64,000 bases of DNA from Rufibacter radiotolerans (GCF_001078055.1 NZ_CP010777.1:3191001-3255000); one strand, 5' to 3'. Positions 9,574 to 18,121 are shown, counted from the first letter of the stretch. The notes: a model not told the origin generated them from the letters alone. Made by a program: numbers and translations.

Positions 9574-9825
9574 ATGAATTCAAACTTGAAATACCTCCGA
9601 ACCATTAACTTTCAAAGTGTTCGCTCCTTCGTCTTAGATAACAAACTAGGAGCTGGTGACTTGTTGTACTTCAGCAATGAAGACTTTTCTAATTTGATAG
9701 AGGAGTATCGATCTTTATACAACTCAGGAATGCCAACACCATACTATATTCTTGGAGTAGAAATTGAAGAGAGTTTAGAAATACCCAAGGGTAGAGTAAA
9801 AGTTAAACCTACTGATTTAGAATAA
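9574..9825 (+). CDS. small hypothetical protein, AT-rich
   Basis: An 83-residue protein I do not recognise. It is acidic and soluble, has no signal peptide or membrane segment, and has no cysteines. It starts 25 bp after dnaE and could be co-transcribed, since a terminator follows it rather than dnaE. Its base composition is clearly more AT-rich than dnaE, resembling the RAYT gene downstream. This suggests that the stretch from about 9.57 to 10.7 kb was acquired. The ORF is short but has natural-looking composition and a terminator, so I judge it probably real. Confidence 0.55.
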   Translation: MNSNLKYLRTINFQSVRSFVLDNKLGAGDLLYFSNEDFSNLIEEYRSLYNSGMPTPYYILGVEIEESLEIPKGRVKVKPTDLE

Positions 9826-9882
9826 CTTTCTATTTTCATTCAACTAAATTCAAGCCACCTGATAAGTAAAGATTACAGATGC

Positions 9883-9922
9883 AAAGCCCAGTTATGTTTT
9901 CTTAACTGGGCTTTACGTTTTT
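9883..9922 (+). terminator. intrinsic terminator
   Basis: A perfect 12-bp stem (9883-9894 with 9903-9914, AAAGCCCAGTTA arms) is followed by ACGTTTTT. It ends the small gene and possibly the dnaE transcript. Confidence 0.75.
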
Positions 9923-9971
9923 GAATGTTTTGGTAAAAAGAGACCAAAAACAGATTGAAGGCTTATCGTTT

Positions 9972-9993
9972 CGGTCTGTCAGGGGACAGACCG
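9972..9993. repeat. REP palindrome a (RAYT-associated)
   Basis: CGGTCTGTC, spacer AGGG, then the exact complement. It shares core and spacer with the copies at 10067, 10686 and 63912, and lies 5' of the RAYT gene. Confidence 0.85.
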
Positions 9994-10066
9994 AGGGGAC
10001 TTTATAGGATTTCTCAACTCATAAACAGTTTCTTATTAATCCTTTTCCTTTAACTTTTACTTATCC

Positions 10067-10090
10067 GTGGTCTGTCCCCTGACAGACCAC
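10067..10090. repeat. REP palindrome b (inverted)
   Basis: Arms of 10 nt (GTGGTCTGTC and complement) surround CCCT, the reverse complement of the AGGG spacer, so this copy is inverted relative to copy a. The two form a BIME-like pair about 75 bp apart. Confidence 0.85.
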
Positions 10091-10123
10091 CACCATCAGC
10101 TTTTGAATTCCGTAATTCCCTTC

Positions 10124-10684
10124 ATGAATGCAGAAATGTTCACTTCTCCGCGTAAATCAAACATGCAATTGGGCGAAGTGTATTTCTGGACCAACACCAT
10201 CAAAGACTGGAAAAAATTATTGAAGCCAGATAAATACAAGCAAGTTATTTTAGAACAGTTGCAATGGTTAGTTGAGCAGAAGAAAATAGCTGTGTATGGT
10301 TTTGTCATTATGCCCAACCATCTCCATCTCATCTGGGAAATGCTTCAGATGAACGGCAAGGAAATGCCGTATGCCTCTTTGAATAAATGGACAAGCAGTA
10401 GTTTCCTAAGAGATTTGCGACAGCATCACCCATTGGCACTCAGTTCTTTCGTGGAAGACACCAAGGAAAGAAAGCATAGATTCTGGCAACGTGACCCTCT
10501 GGCTGTTTTGTTGCCTTCAAAGCAGCTAGTGGAACAGAAGTTAGAGTACGTTCACTTAAACCCATTGCAAGAACATTGGCAATTGGCCCTTAGGCCAGAA
10601 GACTATCTTTGGTCTTCGGCCAACTTTTATGCAACTGGCAAGGATAGTTTTAGCATCCTTACCCATTATCAGGACAGGTTCTAG
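10124..10684 (+). CDS. REP-associated tyrosine transposase (RAYT, Y1_Tnp/IS200-like)
   Basis: Single-strand HUH endonuclease of 186 residues. The metal-binding motif MPNHLHLIWEM is at residues 63-73 (H66 and H68). The likely catalytic tyrosine is Y142 in KLEYVHLNP, the usual RAYT context. The start at 10124 is chosen because the longer in-frame GTG at 10067 would translate through a REP palindrome. REP elements lie on both sides (9972, 10067 and 10686), as expected if the enzyme recognises them. The coding sequence is more AT-rich than its neighbours. RAYTs are single-copy domesticated relatives of IS200/IS605 transposases; here the ORF looks intact. Confidence 0.92.
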   Translation: MNAEMFTSPRKSNMQLGEVYFWTNTIKDWKKLLKPDKYKQVILEQLQWLVEQKKIAVYGFVIMPNHLHLIWEMLQMNGKEMPYASLNKWTSSSFLRDLRQHHPLALSSFVEDTKERKHRFWQRDPLAVLLPSKQLVEQKLEYVHLNPLQEHWQLALRPEDYLWSSANFYATGKDSFSILTHYQDRF

Positions 10685-10685
10685 A

Positions 10686-10709
10686 ATGGCCTGTCAGGGG
10701 ACAGGCCAT
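10686..10709. repeat. REP palindrome c
   Basis: Arms of 10 nt (ATGGCCTGTC and complement) with the AGGG spacer, 1 bp after the RAYT stop codon. The outer arm has GGCC where copies a and b have GGTC, with the matching change on the other side. Confidence 0.85.
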
Positions 10710-11178
10710 GGATATGGAGTTTAGACCATGACTATACTGGTGGTAAAGGTCTATTAGAAATTCTACCTGCCAAATAGCAACCTCTCTTCATCCTTTTGCC
10801 AATCCAGCCAAAATCCTTACCTTTGTCTCAACCTTCGGGTTCTTGGCTTTTCCGGTTTAAAGTTGGCTTCCACCTCTTTCTACTAGAAAAGCCTTGTTTT
10901 TTTAGAGCCCGATTATCAGCAGCAGCCTTTAAGGACTTCTTTTCAATATTGGTTTAAAGTTCCAACCTTAGAAAGCTTGCCCTTCGCAAGCGCACCATTG
11001 TGCCATCCTGTCACGGGGCACGCACTTCTAATTACCCAACCTTTTTTACCTGCAACCAGTAGACATACTACTGTTTTTGGGCTGGTTTCCTCAAAACGGG
11101 CTCAAAACAGGTATCCTTGAGGATATTGACTCACATGACAGAAAATCAGTAGCTTTACTGTCAGTTCAGAGTTGGTTC
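10710..11178. other. gene-free gap between RAYT and trxA
   Basis: About 500 bp with no supported gene in any frame. It holds one GTTTT/AAAAC palindrome (11071-11110) and the thioredoxin promoter just after it. The rest is AT-rich, with stop codons throughout, and I see no RNA gene in it. Confidence 0.5.
11071..11110. repeat. GTTTT/AAAAC palindrome, copy 3
   Basis: CTGTTTTTGGGCTGGTTT pairs with AAAACGGGCTCAAAACAG, with a few G-T or mismatched positions. It lies upstream of trxA. Confidence 0.65.
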
Positions 11179-11186
11179 TATTTTTG
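11179..11186 (+). promoter_or_regulatory. candidate -7 element of trxA
   Basis: TATTTTTG matches the Bacteroidota TAnnTTTG -7 consensus, 44 bp before the trxA ATG. A TTTA lies about 22 bp upstream as a poor -33 box. Confidence 0.4.
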
Positions 11187-11229
11187 AACAGTGACCCTTA
11201 CCATATACACGTATTCAACCATAACGATC

Positions 11230-11556
11230 ATGGCAAATAAAGCAATAGAAATTACAGACGCGAACTTCGAAGAGATCATCAATTCAGACAAGCCAGTATT
11301 GGTAGACTTCTGGGCAGAATGGTGCGGCCCTTGCCGCATGGTGGGCCCGGTGGTAGAAGAACTGGCAGGTGATTATGAAGGCCGCGTGATTATTGGTAAA
11401 GTAGATGTAGACGCCAACCCGCAGACTTCTGCAAAGTTTGGTATCCGTAGCATCCCTACCTTGCTGGTTTTCAAAAACGGACAAGTAGTAGACAAACAAG
11501 TAGGCGCCGTTCCTAAGAACGTGTTGGCTCAAAAATTAGATGGCCAGTTAGCGTAA
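11230..11556 (+). CDS. trxA: thioredoxin
   Basis: Cytoplasmic disulfide reductase of 108 residues. The active site WCGPC is at residues 31-35, preceded by LVDFWAE. The cis-proline loop SIPTLLVF and the glycine turn of KNGQVVDKQVGA follow. The ATG at 11230 matches normal thioredoxin length; the 13 upstream in-frame residues are not family-like. It is a single gene with its own promoter-like -7 box and a strong terminator. It could supply electrons to the DsbD homologue encoded at 18.2-20.4 kb, but that link is inferred from family knowledge. Confidence 0.95.
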   Translation: MANKAIEITDANFEEIINSDKPVLVDFWAEWCGPCRMVGPVVEELAGDYEGRVIIGKVDVDANPQTSAKFGIRSIPTLLVFKNGQVVDKQVGAVPKNVLAQKLDGQLA

Positions 11557-11576
11557 GCTGCCTTCGCCTTCATAAA

Positions 11577-11617
11577 ACAAGAAAGCCGCTCCTTAACCGG
11601 GGCGGCTTTCTTGTTTT
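11577..11617 (+). terminator. intrinsic terminator of trxA
   Basis: A perfect 13-bp stem (11577-11589 with 11602-11614) is followed by TTT and merges into the palindrome at 11613-11648. Confidence 0.85.
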
Positions 11618-11648
11618 GGGCCTGTTTTACAGAAAACAGGCCCAAAAC
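11613..11648. repeat. GTTTT/AAAAC palindrome, copy 4
   Basis: Perfect 16-bp arms (GTTTTGGGCCTGTTTT and complement) with a 4-nt loop, between convergent genes. Confidence 0.85.
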
Positions 11649-11749
11649 GGTCACACGCAGGCGAAGTAGCTATTGACTTTCCCCATCAGTCCTGCCTGAT
11701 TCCAGCGGAAAAGTCTTACATCCTGTGTCCTGCATCATACATACCCACT

Positions 11750-13693
11750 TTACTCACAGCCGCAAAGGCTTTTCTCGGCGGCGCAGAGATCGGCAAAGCC
11801 TTGGTCCAGGGTACGCAGCAACCCGAAGACCCGCTGGTTGTACTCCCGCAGGAGCGAGGTCTTGCCTTCGGGGGCCGGTTCTTTGACTAAGGCTTCCAGT
11901 TCAGTAACCTGTTTGGTCAGTTCTCCTTTGCGTTCCTGTATGCGCTGGATATGGGCCGGCAAGGCGCCTTCGGTTGAATACTGCGCTTTAATGGCCGTGT
12001 CCATGCAGGTACCCTGTTTCAGGTAAAGGATGATTTTGCGTTCGGCCTGGGCGTGCAGGTCGCGGTATTTCTCCCGCTCCCGGTCCAGGGTCTGCTCTTC
12101 CAGACGCTGGTTAAACTGGCGGGCGGCCTGTTTCACTTCTTCGCGGCAGCTGCGGCACTTGGTAGTGTTGGCCTTTTCCAGCAGGGCGTTTCTAAGCGAA
12201 ATATTGTCCTCATTGGGGGTCGCTTCGCGTAGTCTGCCTACTTCTTTGGCGTACACGTCATTGAACTGCGCCGATTCCAGCCGGTTCATGTGCTTGGAGA
12301 TTCCCGCGCCTTCCAGGGTACTGGCCAGGAATTCGGGGTTGGGCAGTTCCACAGAGTAGAGTCTGTTCAGGTATTGCTCGCGCTGCGCCACGGTGATTGC
12401 TTTGCTCTGCTCCTGGTCCAAATCCAATACGGTGTTCACCAGTTCTTTCCCGTTCTTAAGGTTATGGTCAGATTCCAGGTAGCCGTCGGCCGAGGCCAGG
12501 ATAGACTGGTACTCATTTTTAAAGATACGCTGGTAGGTGCTGTTGCGGGCAAACTCATGGTCGCGTAGGCTGGCCAGGGTTTTCAGGCGTTTGTAGTCCT
12601 GAATCACCGCGAACAGCGTTTTGGCGTTGGCCTCGGGGCTGTTGTTTTTGTAGTTGAGGCGGTAGTTGTTGAGGTCTTGCTTCAGGTCACTGAAGTTGCG
12701 CAGAAACTCCACAAACAGCTTTTCCTGCTTGTAGGCGTCGTCGGTGACCAAGCCGGCCAGATATGCCTGCTCAATGCGCACGCGGCGTTTCTCAATAGTT
12801 TCCGTGGTGATCTCGCTGCCCGAGAGGGCATCCATGCGGTACAGTGACTTGTAGTTGGCCACCACCAGCACCGGGTAGTCCTTGAAGTTAAGGGCGGCTT
12901 CCAGCTTCTGGCGCTCAAACCCCTGCGGACTGTTACTCAGTAACTCCGTGAGCCTTGGCGTGCGCAAGGCCGGTATCTTGGCGAAGGAAGGCACAAACAC
13001 ATACACCCTTACTGAATGCAGCCGCGTGTCAAAATTTTGCCCCTCATACAGCCTGATGGTAGAGCTGAATTTGTATTCCTTGCGCATGGCGGTGTTCCTG
13101 ATCAGGTTCCCAAACTCCCCTACTAACGAGAGCATGGCCGCCTGCGGGGTCATCTGCTTGGCAATGTTGGTGAGTTGGTTGGCAATGATATTGAAGAACA
13201 CCTCTCGGCTGTCTGAGGTGAAGAGTTTGGCGTCAATGACGGCGTCAATGTTACGTTCGTCGGCAGCCAGGGGCAGCTTGTCAATAATCCGGATGGCGTC
13301 AATATTGTCTGAGATGCGCGTGGAGTAGTCTTTCTTGCCGGAAGGTGGTTCCACGGCAAAGTTATAGAGCGGGTAGACCACGGGGTCCTGCCCAAAGAGC
13401 TTCGCGTTTTTCAGCTGCGCCGAGATGAACAAGGACTCTAGGTTGATGTAATCGCGGCGGCGGGCCCGGGTGGTGCCCTGTTCCAGCTCGTTGATGACCT
13501 TAGAGAACTGGCCGGCGTTGAGCAGGTACATATCCGTGGTGAGGTACTGCCACTCATCAGTAAACTCAAACTTATCCAGGTAGTTATAGCTCAGGCGGGT
13601 GTCAATCATGTCCTGGGCCCAGACCCGGGGAGCGCCCAGCAACAGAAAAAAGAAGAAGAAACGCGTAACAGTTGACCTCATGTATTTACTCAT
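11750..13693 (-). CDS. secreted protein of unknown function
   Basis: A 647-residue protein that I do not recognise. From the ATG at 13693 it has a signal peptide with an RFFFFFLLLGAPRVWAQ core; an ATG at 13708 and one at 13681 are alternatives. The mature part is largely helical and charged, with no transmembrane segment after the signal. Cysteines cluster late: CRSCREE near residue 520, one in a GTCMDT context, and LCAAEKSLCGCE at the very C-terminus. A region of about 470-580 looks coiled-coil-like. No sorting tail or lipobox is visible, so a periplasmic location is most likely. It is monocistronic and convergent with trxA. Confidence 0.75.
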   Translation of the reverse strand: MSKYMRSTVTRFFFFFLLLGAPRVWAQDMIDTRLSYNYLDKFEFTDEWQYLTTDMYLLNAGQFSKVINELEQGTTRARRRDYINLESLFISAQLKNAKLFGQDPVVYPLYNFAVEPPSGKKDYSTRISDNIDAIRIIDKLPLAADERNIDAVIDAKLFTSDSREVFFNIIANQLTNIAKQMTPQAAMLSLVGEFGNLIRNTAMRKEYKFSSTIRLYEGQNFDTRLHSVRVYVFVPSFAKIPALRTPRLTELLSNSPQGFERQKLEAALNFKDYPVLVVANYKSLYRMDALSGSEITTETIEKRRVRIEQAYLAGLVTDDAYKQEKLFVEFLRNFSDLKQDLNNYRLNYKNNSPEANAKTLFAVIQDYKRLKTLASLRDHEFARNSTYQRIFKNEYQSILASADGYLESDHNLKNGKELVNTVLDLDQEQSKAITVAQREQYLNRLYSVELPNPEFLASTLEGAGISKHMNRLESAQFNDVYAKEVGRLREATPNEDNISLRNALLEKANTTKCRSCREEVKQAARQFNQRLEEQTLDREREKYRDLHAQAERKIILYLKQGTCMDTAIKAQYSTEGALPAHIQRIQERKGELTKQVTELEALVKEPAPEGKTSLLREYNQRVFGLLRTLDQGFADLCAAEKSLCGCE

Positions 13694-13785
13694 AATGGAA
13701 AGCGTCATGCCCTTAACGAAAACGGCAACGGTTTAAGTGTAAGCAAGTTTTAAAGTTCCGGCTTTCTTCGGGAAATACCAAAACC

Positions 13786-13793
13786 TAGTTTTG
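13786..13793 (+). promoter_or_regulatory. candidate -7 element
   Basis: TAGTTTTG matches TAnnTTTG, 57 bp before the GTG start at 13850. A TTTC about 20 bp upstream could act as a weak -33 box. Confidence 0.35.
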
Positions 13794-13849
13794 TTGCATA
13801 GGCCGCCCCGTTTCCCGAACTTCCGCCTTACAAAGCAAAATCCCTGTTT

Positions 13850-15475
13850 GTGGCTCCCATCTTTTCCTTTTTCCGCCGGGTAGGCGAAAACCCTTTATTC
13901 TGGTTTCTGCTCACCGTAGGCTTTACGCTGCTGTACTTTTTTGCGGAACACGAGGGCTTTTACTTCGGGGATGATTTCTCCTATGGCCTGTACGCGCACC
14001 AACTGCTCTACGGCGGCTTCCATTTTGACGACTACTCCTTCTGCCACCGGTTTATGGTGTTCGTGCCCACGGCCCTTTTCTACTGGCTCTGGGGCATGAA
14101 TGCCTATACTACCACCCTTTGGCCGTTGCTCTGCACGCTGGGCACTTACATGGTGCTTTTTCTAACCTTCCGGAAGAACCACCCCGTGGCCAGCTCCTGG
14201 GCGCTGGTGCTCATGGGCTTTTACTACTTCCAGCTCAACACCGTCAATTACCTGTACCCAGACAATATTCTGCTGTTCTTCTCCACGGCCTGCCTGCTGG
14301 TGCTCTACAAGGCGCGCCAACCTCTACCAAACCCCCAATCAGAAATAGGCTACGGCGTATTGTTTGCGGTGCTCAACCTGCTGGCCTTCCTTACCAAGGA
14401 GACCATTGTCTACGCCGCGCCTTTTTATTTTCTGGTGTTTCTCTACCATCTGCTGCGCAAAGAGAACCTGCGTTTCTGGGCCGCGGCTATCCTGTCCGGC
14501 GCGCTGTTGCTGGGCGTTTACTTCTTGCTTTATAAGGTATACGCGGGCAACGCCTGGCAACGGTTTGATGATATCGCGGCTGCAGGGTATGCTGACACCA
14601 AAGCAGACTACTTTGCCGCCCGCGCAACCATGTTGCTGTCCCGGCTGACCTATGGCCCTCTGGTTTTCTTTGCCGGGTCTGGGCTTGCCATTCTTCTGGC
14701 CCCGGCCGTGGCCGGACTGGCACTGGCGAAGCGAGGAGATTTCCAGGTGCAGAAACCATTTGGTTTTTGGGCTTTCGCTACGTTGGTGATGCTGTTTCCT
14801 ATCTGGTTTGGCTCCGTGTCATTGGAATATTACAAACCCATGACCTTGCTGCCCCGCATGTTCCATCCGTTGCTTCCCGCTTTCTGCCTGTTGGCCGGAC
14901 TAGCGGTAGAGAGAATCTGGGGGGATAAAAAAGCCTATCTGCTTCTGGCCCTTCTTTTCCTCGGTTCAATGGCAGTTACGGATAAGGTCATGTGGACCAT
15001 GTATTTGCCGCTGGCGATTTTCTTCACGGTCCTGTTTTTCTGGCGCCGCGCGGTGCCGCACTGGCTGGCGTTGGCGGCGGTGATGTTGGTTAGCCTGATA
15101 CGGCCCGTATATTTCATCACCAAACCTACAGTATCTTATTACTTTGAGCAGAAACAGATCATTGACCAACACCTGTCCAGCCCTGTAGGTAGCCACGTGG
15201 TGGTGACAGATTCTATGATGGCTCGCATGCACCCGTTTTTCTATGGCTATCAGGTGCCTAAAAACTATACCTACCTCCCCTATTCAGCGGCAGATTCCAG
15301 CATCCTGCAACAGGCAGACACCGTTTTCCTGCTCATAAACAACGGCGTGTTGGAACACCCTGAACTGATGATGCCGCTCCGCGAGAAGGACGTTCTACCC
15401 AAATTCTCACAGGCCAGGCTAATTGCCCAGGAAGGAAAAGTGAAACTGTATTTGCTGCCGCCCAAAAAGCGGTAA
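13850..15475 (+). CDS. multi-spanning membrane protein, GT39/PMT-like glycosyltransferase
   Basis: A 541-residue protein with about 11-12 hydrophobic helices and a C-terminal soluble portion of about 120 residues. An acidic pair in the first external loop (FYFGDDFSYG, around residue 40) and the conserved VNYLYPDN segment resemble the GT-C fold (ArnT/PMT), which transfers sugars from polyprenyl-phosphate donors. The start is a GTG; no better ATG lies upstream. It stands alone between two convergent genes, and nothing nearby names its acceptor. The fold call is fairly good; catalytic activity and substrate are unproven. Confidence 0.65.
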   Translation: MAPIFSFFRRVGENPLFWFLLTVGFTLLYFFAEHEGFYFGDDFSYGLYAHQLLYGGFHFDDYSFCHRFMVFVPTALFYWLWGMNAYTTTLWPLLCTLGTYMVLFLTFRKNHPVASSWALVLMGFYYFQLNTVNYLYPDNILLFFSTACLLVLYKARQPLPNPQSEIGYGVLFAVLNLLAFLTKETIVYAAPFYFLVFLYHLLRKENLRFWAAAILSGALLLGVYFLLYKVYAGNAWQRFDDIAAAGYADTKADYFAARATMLLSRLTYGPLVFFAGSGLAILLAPAVAGLALAKRGDFQVQKPFGFWAFATLVMLFPIWFGSVSLEYYKPMTLLPRMFHPLLPAFCLLAGLAVERIWGDKKAYLLLALLFLGSMAVTDKVMWTMYLPLAIFFTVLFFWRRAVPHWLALAAVMLVSLIRPVYFITKPTVSYYFEQKQIIDQHLSSPVGSHVVVTDSMMARMHPFFYGYQVPKNYTYLPYSAADSSILQQADTVFLLINNGVLEHPELMMPLREKDVLPKFSQARLIAQEGKVKLYLLPPKKR

Positions 15476-15491
15476 ACCATTAAAACCAGAG

Positions 15492-15537
15492 ATCCCGTTT
15501 TGGGCCTGTTTTCTGTAAAACAGGCCCAAAACGGGAT
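15492..15537. repeat. GTTTT/AAAAC palindrome, copy 5
   Basis: Perfect 21-bp arms (15492-15512 with 15517-15537) separated by 4 nt. One of the best copies, between convergent genes. Confidence 0.9.
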
Positions 15538-15563
15538 TTATCATTATACTTATTTTAAAGCGA

Positions 15564-16121
15564 TTACGGCTGCTTCTGCTCCTTCTTCACCCGTTGGTAA
15601 TCCCGCACATCGGCGCGTTTTTCCAGGGCCACGTATTCTGCCTGCAGGGCTTTGATCTTGGTGGCGTGCCGAAGAATGATATCATCATGCAAGGCCTCTT
15701 CGCGCTCGTTCAGGCGCTTGTAAATGGCGTTGGCGTAATCCCAGTCTTCCATGGTCCAGGTTTTGTTGCGGTCGCGCACCTGCTGCAGGAAAAACACGTA
15801 GGCATCGCGCATGCTGTCGGCAGACACGCTGGAGAGGTATTTATAGTTGCCCAGCAACTCCTGCTCCATCTGCAGTTGCTTGCCGGGCACCGGGCCGCGG
15901 GCTTTACGTTCTTTTTCCTCGGCTTTGCGGCGGGCCAGGGCCTCGCGCACGTCTCTGGCCTCGTTTTTGGTTTTATTGGCCAGATCGGCGGCGCGCTCAT
16001 CCAGTTTGTCTACTTCGCGGGACACGGTTTCCTTCCGCTCGCGGGGCGTGGTGTCACAGGAAGTCAGGACGGCCCCACAGAAAAGAAGCAGTGAAAGAGG
16101 TAACAGGTGGTATGGTTTCAT
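15564..16121 (-). CDS. hypothetical lipoprotein, coiled coil
   Basis: A 185-residue protein whose signal peptide ends in the lipobox LTSC, so it should be lipid-anchored. Residues about 25-85 are highly charged and heptad-like (KLDERAADLANKTKNEARDV), and the C-terminal half is also helical. The start at 16121 (MKPYHLLPL) is chosen because it opens the signal peptide directly; the longer frame begins 15 residues earlier with a hydrophilic stretch. I recognise no domain. It is divergent from a DUF4385 gene 77 bp away. Confidence 0.75.
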   Translation of the reverse strand: MKPYHLLPLSLLLFCGAVLTSCDTTPRERKETVSREVDKLDERAADLANKTKNEARDVREALARRKAEEKERKARGPVPGKQLQMEQELLGNYKYLSSVSADSMRDAYVFFLQQVRDRNKTWTMEDWDYANAIYKRLNEREEALHDDIILRHATKIKALQAEYVALEKRADVRDYQRVKKEQKQP

Positions 16122-16198
16122 AGTAGGTATAGTTTCAGGTTCACCTCGCATACGCAAACGCGGCACAAGAAGGTGCTTTTTCCGTATTTCAAGTTGTC

Positions 16199-16729
16199 AT
16201 GGCCAAAAACACCTTCAATTATTCCCTTGATTTCAAGACCGTAGATTTCCGGGAGCACCCCGAGCTGTACCGCGTGGGCGTGGGGGAACAGGGCGTGCTG
16301 CTGGTGCAGCCCTACAAAAGCGAGATTCTGCCGCACTGGCGCTTCAAAAATCCTGAAGTGGCCACCGCATCGGCGCAGAAGATCTTTGCGCTTTTTGAGG
16401 ACTACCTGCGCCAGCACGATTTCGTGGGCGCCGACATGGCCCGCAAGTTCCTGCAGATGGGATTCACCCGGGCCCGGCGCTATGCCAACCACAAAAGCGG
16501 CCGCAAATATGAAGAATCGCCGGGGGCGAACAATGAGGGCCTGGCCTACCCCTATTCTTCGGGCAGCGCCAACAAAGGGAACGAGGTTCTGCCCCAGGCC
16601 GAAGATGCCCTCACCAACGAGAAAGCGCAGGCGGCGGCTATTTTCAAGGACTACTGGTTCCAGGCCAAAGACCACCCGGAATACCTTAGGCAGAAGCAGG
16701 AGTTCCGGGACCAGTATTATGAGAAATAG
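16199..16729 (+). CDS. DUF4385 domain protein
   Basis: A soluble 176-residue cytoplasmic protein. The stretch FNYSLDFKTVDFREHPELYRVGVGEQGVLLVQPYKSEILPHW, and later GADMARKFLQMGFTRARRYANHKSGRKYE, are the hallmarks of DUF4385. The C-terminal segment AQAAAIFKDYWFQAKDHPEYL is also family-like. The function of DUF4385 is unknown. No catalytic motif stands out beyond the conserved Arg/His-rich MGFTRARRYANHK segment. Its stop codon lies about 40 bp from that of the convergent DUF819 gene, with a palindromic repeat between them. Confidence 0.85.
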   Translation: MAKNTFNYSLDFKTVDFREHPELYRVGVGEQGVLLVQPYKSEILPHWRFKNPEVATASAQKIFALFEDYLRQHDFVGADMARKFLQMGFTRARRYANHKSGRKYEESPGANNEGLAYPYSSGSANKGNEVLPQAEDALTNEKAQAAAIFKDYWFQAKDHPEYLRQKQEFRDQYYEK

Positions 16730-16731
16730 CT

Positions 16732-16768
16732 TTTTAGGCCCGTTTTCCGGAAAAGAGGCTCAAAACGG
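16732..16768. repeat. GTTTT/AAAAC palindrome, copy 6
   Basis: TTTTAGGCCCGTTTT pairs with AAAAGAGGCTCAAAA. It fills the gap of about 40 bp between two convergent stop codons. Confidence 0.65.
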
Positions 16769-16770
16769 GT

Positions 16771-18036
16771 TTACTTAGGGGCGACTATCTGCATGACCAG
16801 CGCGCTTAGGTAGGCACCATAGGTACCAATGGCGTAGCCCAGGATAGCGAGCAGAACGCCCACCGGGGCCAGGGCTGGATGGAAAGCGCCTGCCACAATA
16901 GATGCGGAGGCTGCCCCGCCCACGTTCGCCTGACTGCCCACGGCAAAGAAGAAGAACGGCGCCTTGATCAATCGGCCTACTATCACCAGCAGGGTGCCAT
17001 GGATCAGGAGCCAGATAAAGCCCACCAGGAACAGACCGGGGTTACTGAAAATGGCCAGCAGGTTCATCTGCATACCAATGGTAGCCACCATAATGTACAG
17101 GAACACGCTGCCAATGCGCGAGGCCCCTACCCCTTCCAGCTTGCGGGCCCGGGTAAAGGACAGGATAATCCCGAAGGCCGTAGCCAGCACCACCAGCCAG
17201 AAGAAGCCCGAGGTTAGGCTGTACTGCTCCAGGTAAGGGGCGTTGGTTTCAATCCAGGGGGCAATGATATCGGCAAAGAAATGGGCCATACCCGTAAGCC
17301 CAAGCCCCACGCCCACAATGGCCATGGTATCTGACAGCGTAGGTATGCGCATGATGCTGAGGCGGTAGGCCTCAATTTTATCCTGCAGCTCTGTCACGGC
17401 GGTAGTGTCTGCTTTAAAGAAGGCATTCACTTTGTCTACCTTGCCCACCCCGTACAGCAGCAACGCCATCCAGATATTGGCCATTACCACGTCTACCGCA
17501 ATCATAGCTGAAAACAAGGTAGGGCTGGGCTGAAACACCTCTTTCATGGCCAATTGGTTTGCCCCGCCGCCAATCCAGGAACCAGCAATGGTAGAGAGCC
17601 CGCGCCACACGGCATCGGGGCCTGCCCCACCCACCACGCTGGGCGCAAAGAAAGAGACTATTAAAATAGCCAGCGGCCCACCAATCATAATCCCCACGGT
17701 GCCGGTAATGAACATGAGCCCCGCCTTATGGCGCAGCTTCCAGATTTCCTTCAGGTCAAGGCTAATGGTAAAGAGCACCAAACTGGCCGGCAGCAGGTAC
17801 CTGGAGGCCACAAAGTAGAGGTTGGATTTTTCGCCGTCAATCACGCCCATGGAGTTGAGCACGCTGGGAATGAGGTAACAAAGCAGCACCGAAGGCACCA
17901 CGGAGTAGAACTTCCGGAAGAAGGGACGGTGGCTGGATGAGGTGGTGAAGACGAAGGCGAGGATCATGACCAGAATCCCGAGTACAACGGCATCATTGGT
18001 AATCATGGCTTCGGGGGCAGCGGCGGCGGGTTCCAT
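16771..18036 (-). CDS. DUF819 family integral membrane protein
   Basis: A 421-residue protein with about 11 hydrophobic helices. MITNDAVVLGILVMILAFVF at the start, LFTISLDLKEIWKLRHKAGLMF in the middle and GSQANVGGAASASIVAGAFHPALAPVGVLLAILGYAIGTYG near the end fit DUF819 (YjcL-like), a family thought to be transport-related with unknown substrate. The ATG at 18036 adds an Ala-rich leader; the ATG at 18006 is an equally good start. It is transcribed alone, with a long extended palindrome between it and the upstream dsbD-like gene's 3' end. Confidence 0.82.
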   Translation of the reverse strand: MEPAAAAPEAMITNDAVVLGILVMILAFVFTTSSSHRPFFRKFYSVVPSVLLCYLIPSVLNSMGVIDGEKSNLYFVASRYLLPASLVLFTISLDLKEIWKLRHKAGLMFITGTVGIMIGGPLAILIVSFFAPSVVGGAGPDAVWRGLSTIAGSWIGGGANQLAMKEVFQPSPTLFSAMIAVDVVMANIWMALLLYGVGKVDKVNAFFKADTTAVTELQDKIEAYRLSIMRIPTLSDTMAIVGVGLGLTGMAHFFADIIAPWIETNAPYLEQYSLTSGFFWLVVLATAFGIILSFTRARKLEGVGASRIGSVFLYIMVATIGMQMNLLAIFSNPGLFLVGFIWLLIHGTLLVIVGRLIKAPFFFFAVGSQANVGGAASASIVAGAFHPALAPVGVLLAILGYAIGTYGAYLSALVMQIVAPK

Positions 18037-18121
18037 GGCAGAGAATTTGGCTTGTTAGTAAGGGTAGCGGCGGGAAAGGTAAGGGTTAGGAAGGGTACTT
18101 ACCAAAAATAATTAAAAAGAT

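Noticed and set aside
10067..10123. Upstream GTG start for the RAYT gene
   Set aside because: It would translate through a REP palindrome and add residues absent from the family; the ATG at 10124 fits normal RAYT length.
13150..13395. A frame inside the unknown secreted protein on the same strand
   Set aside because: It is an out-of-frame shadow of the longer gene with a Ser/Thr/Pro-rich artefact composition.
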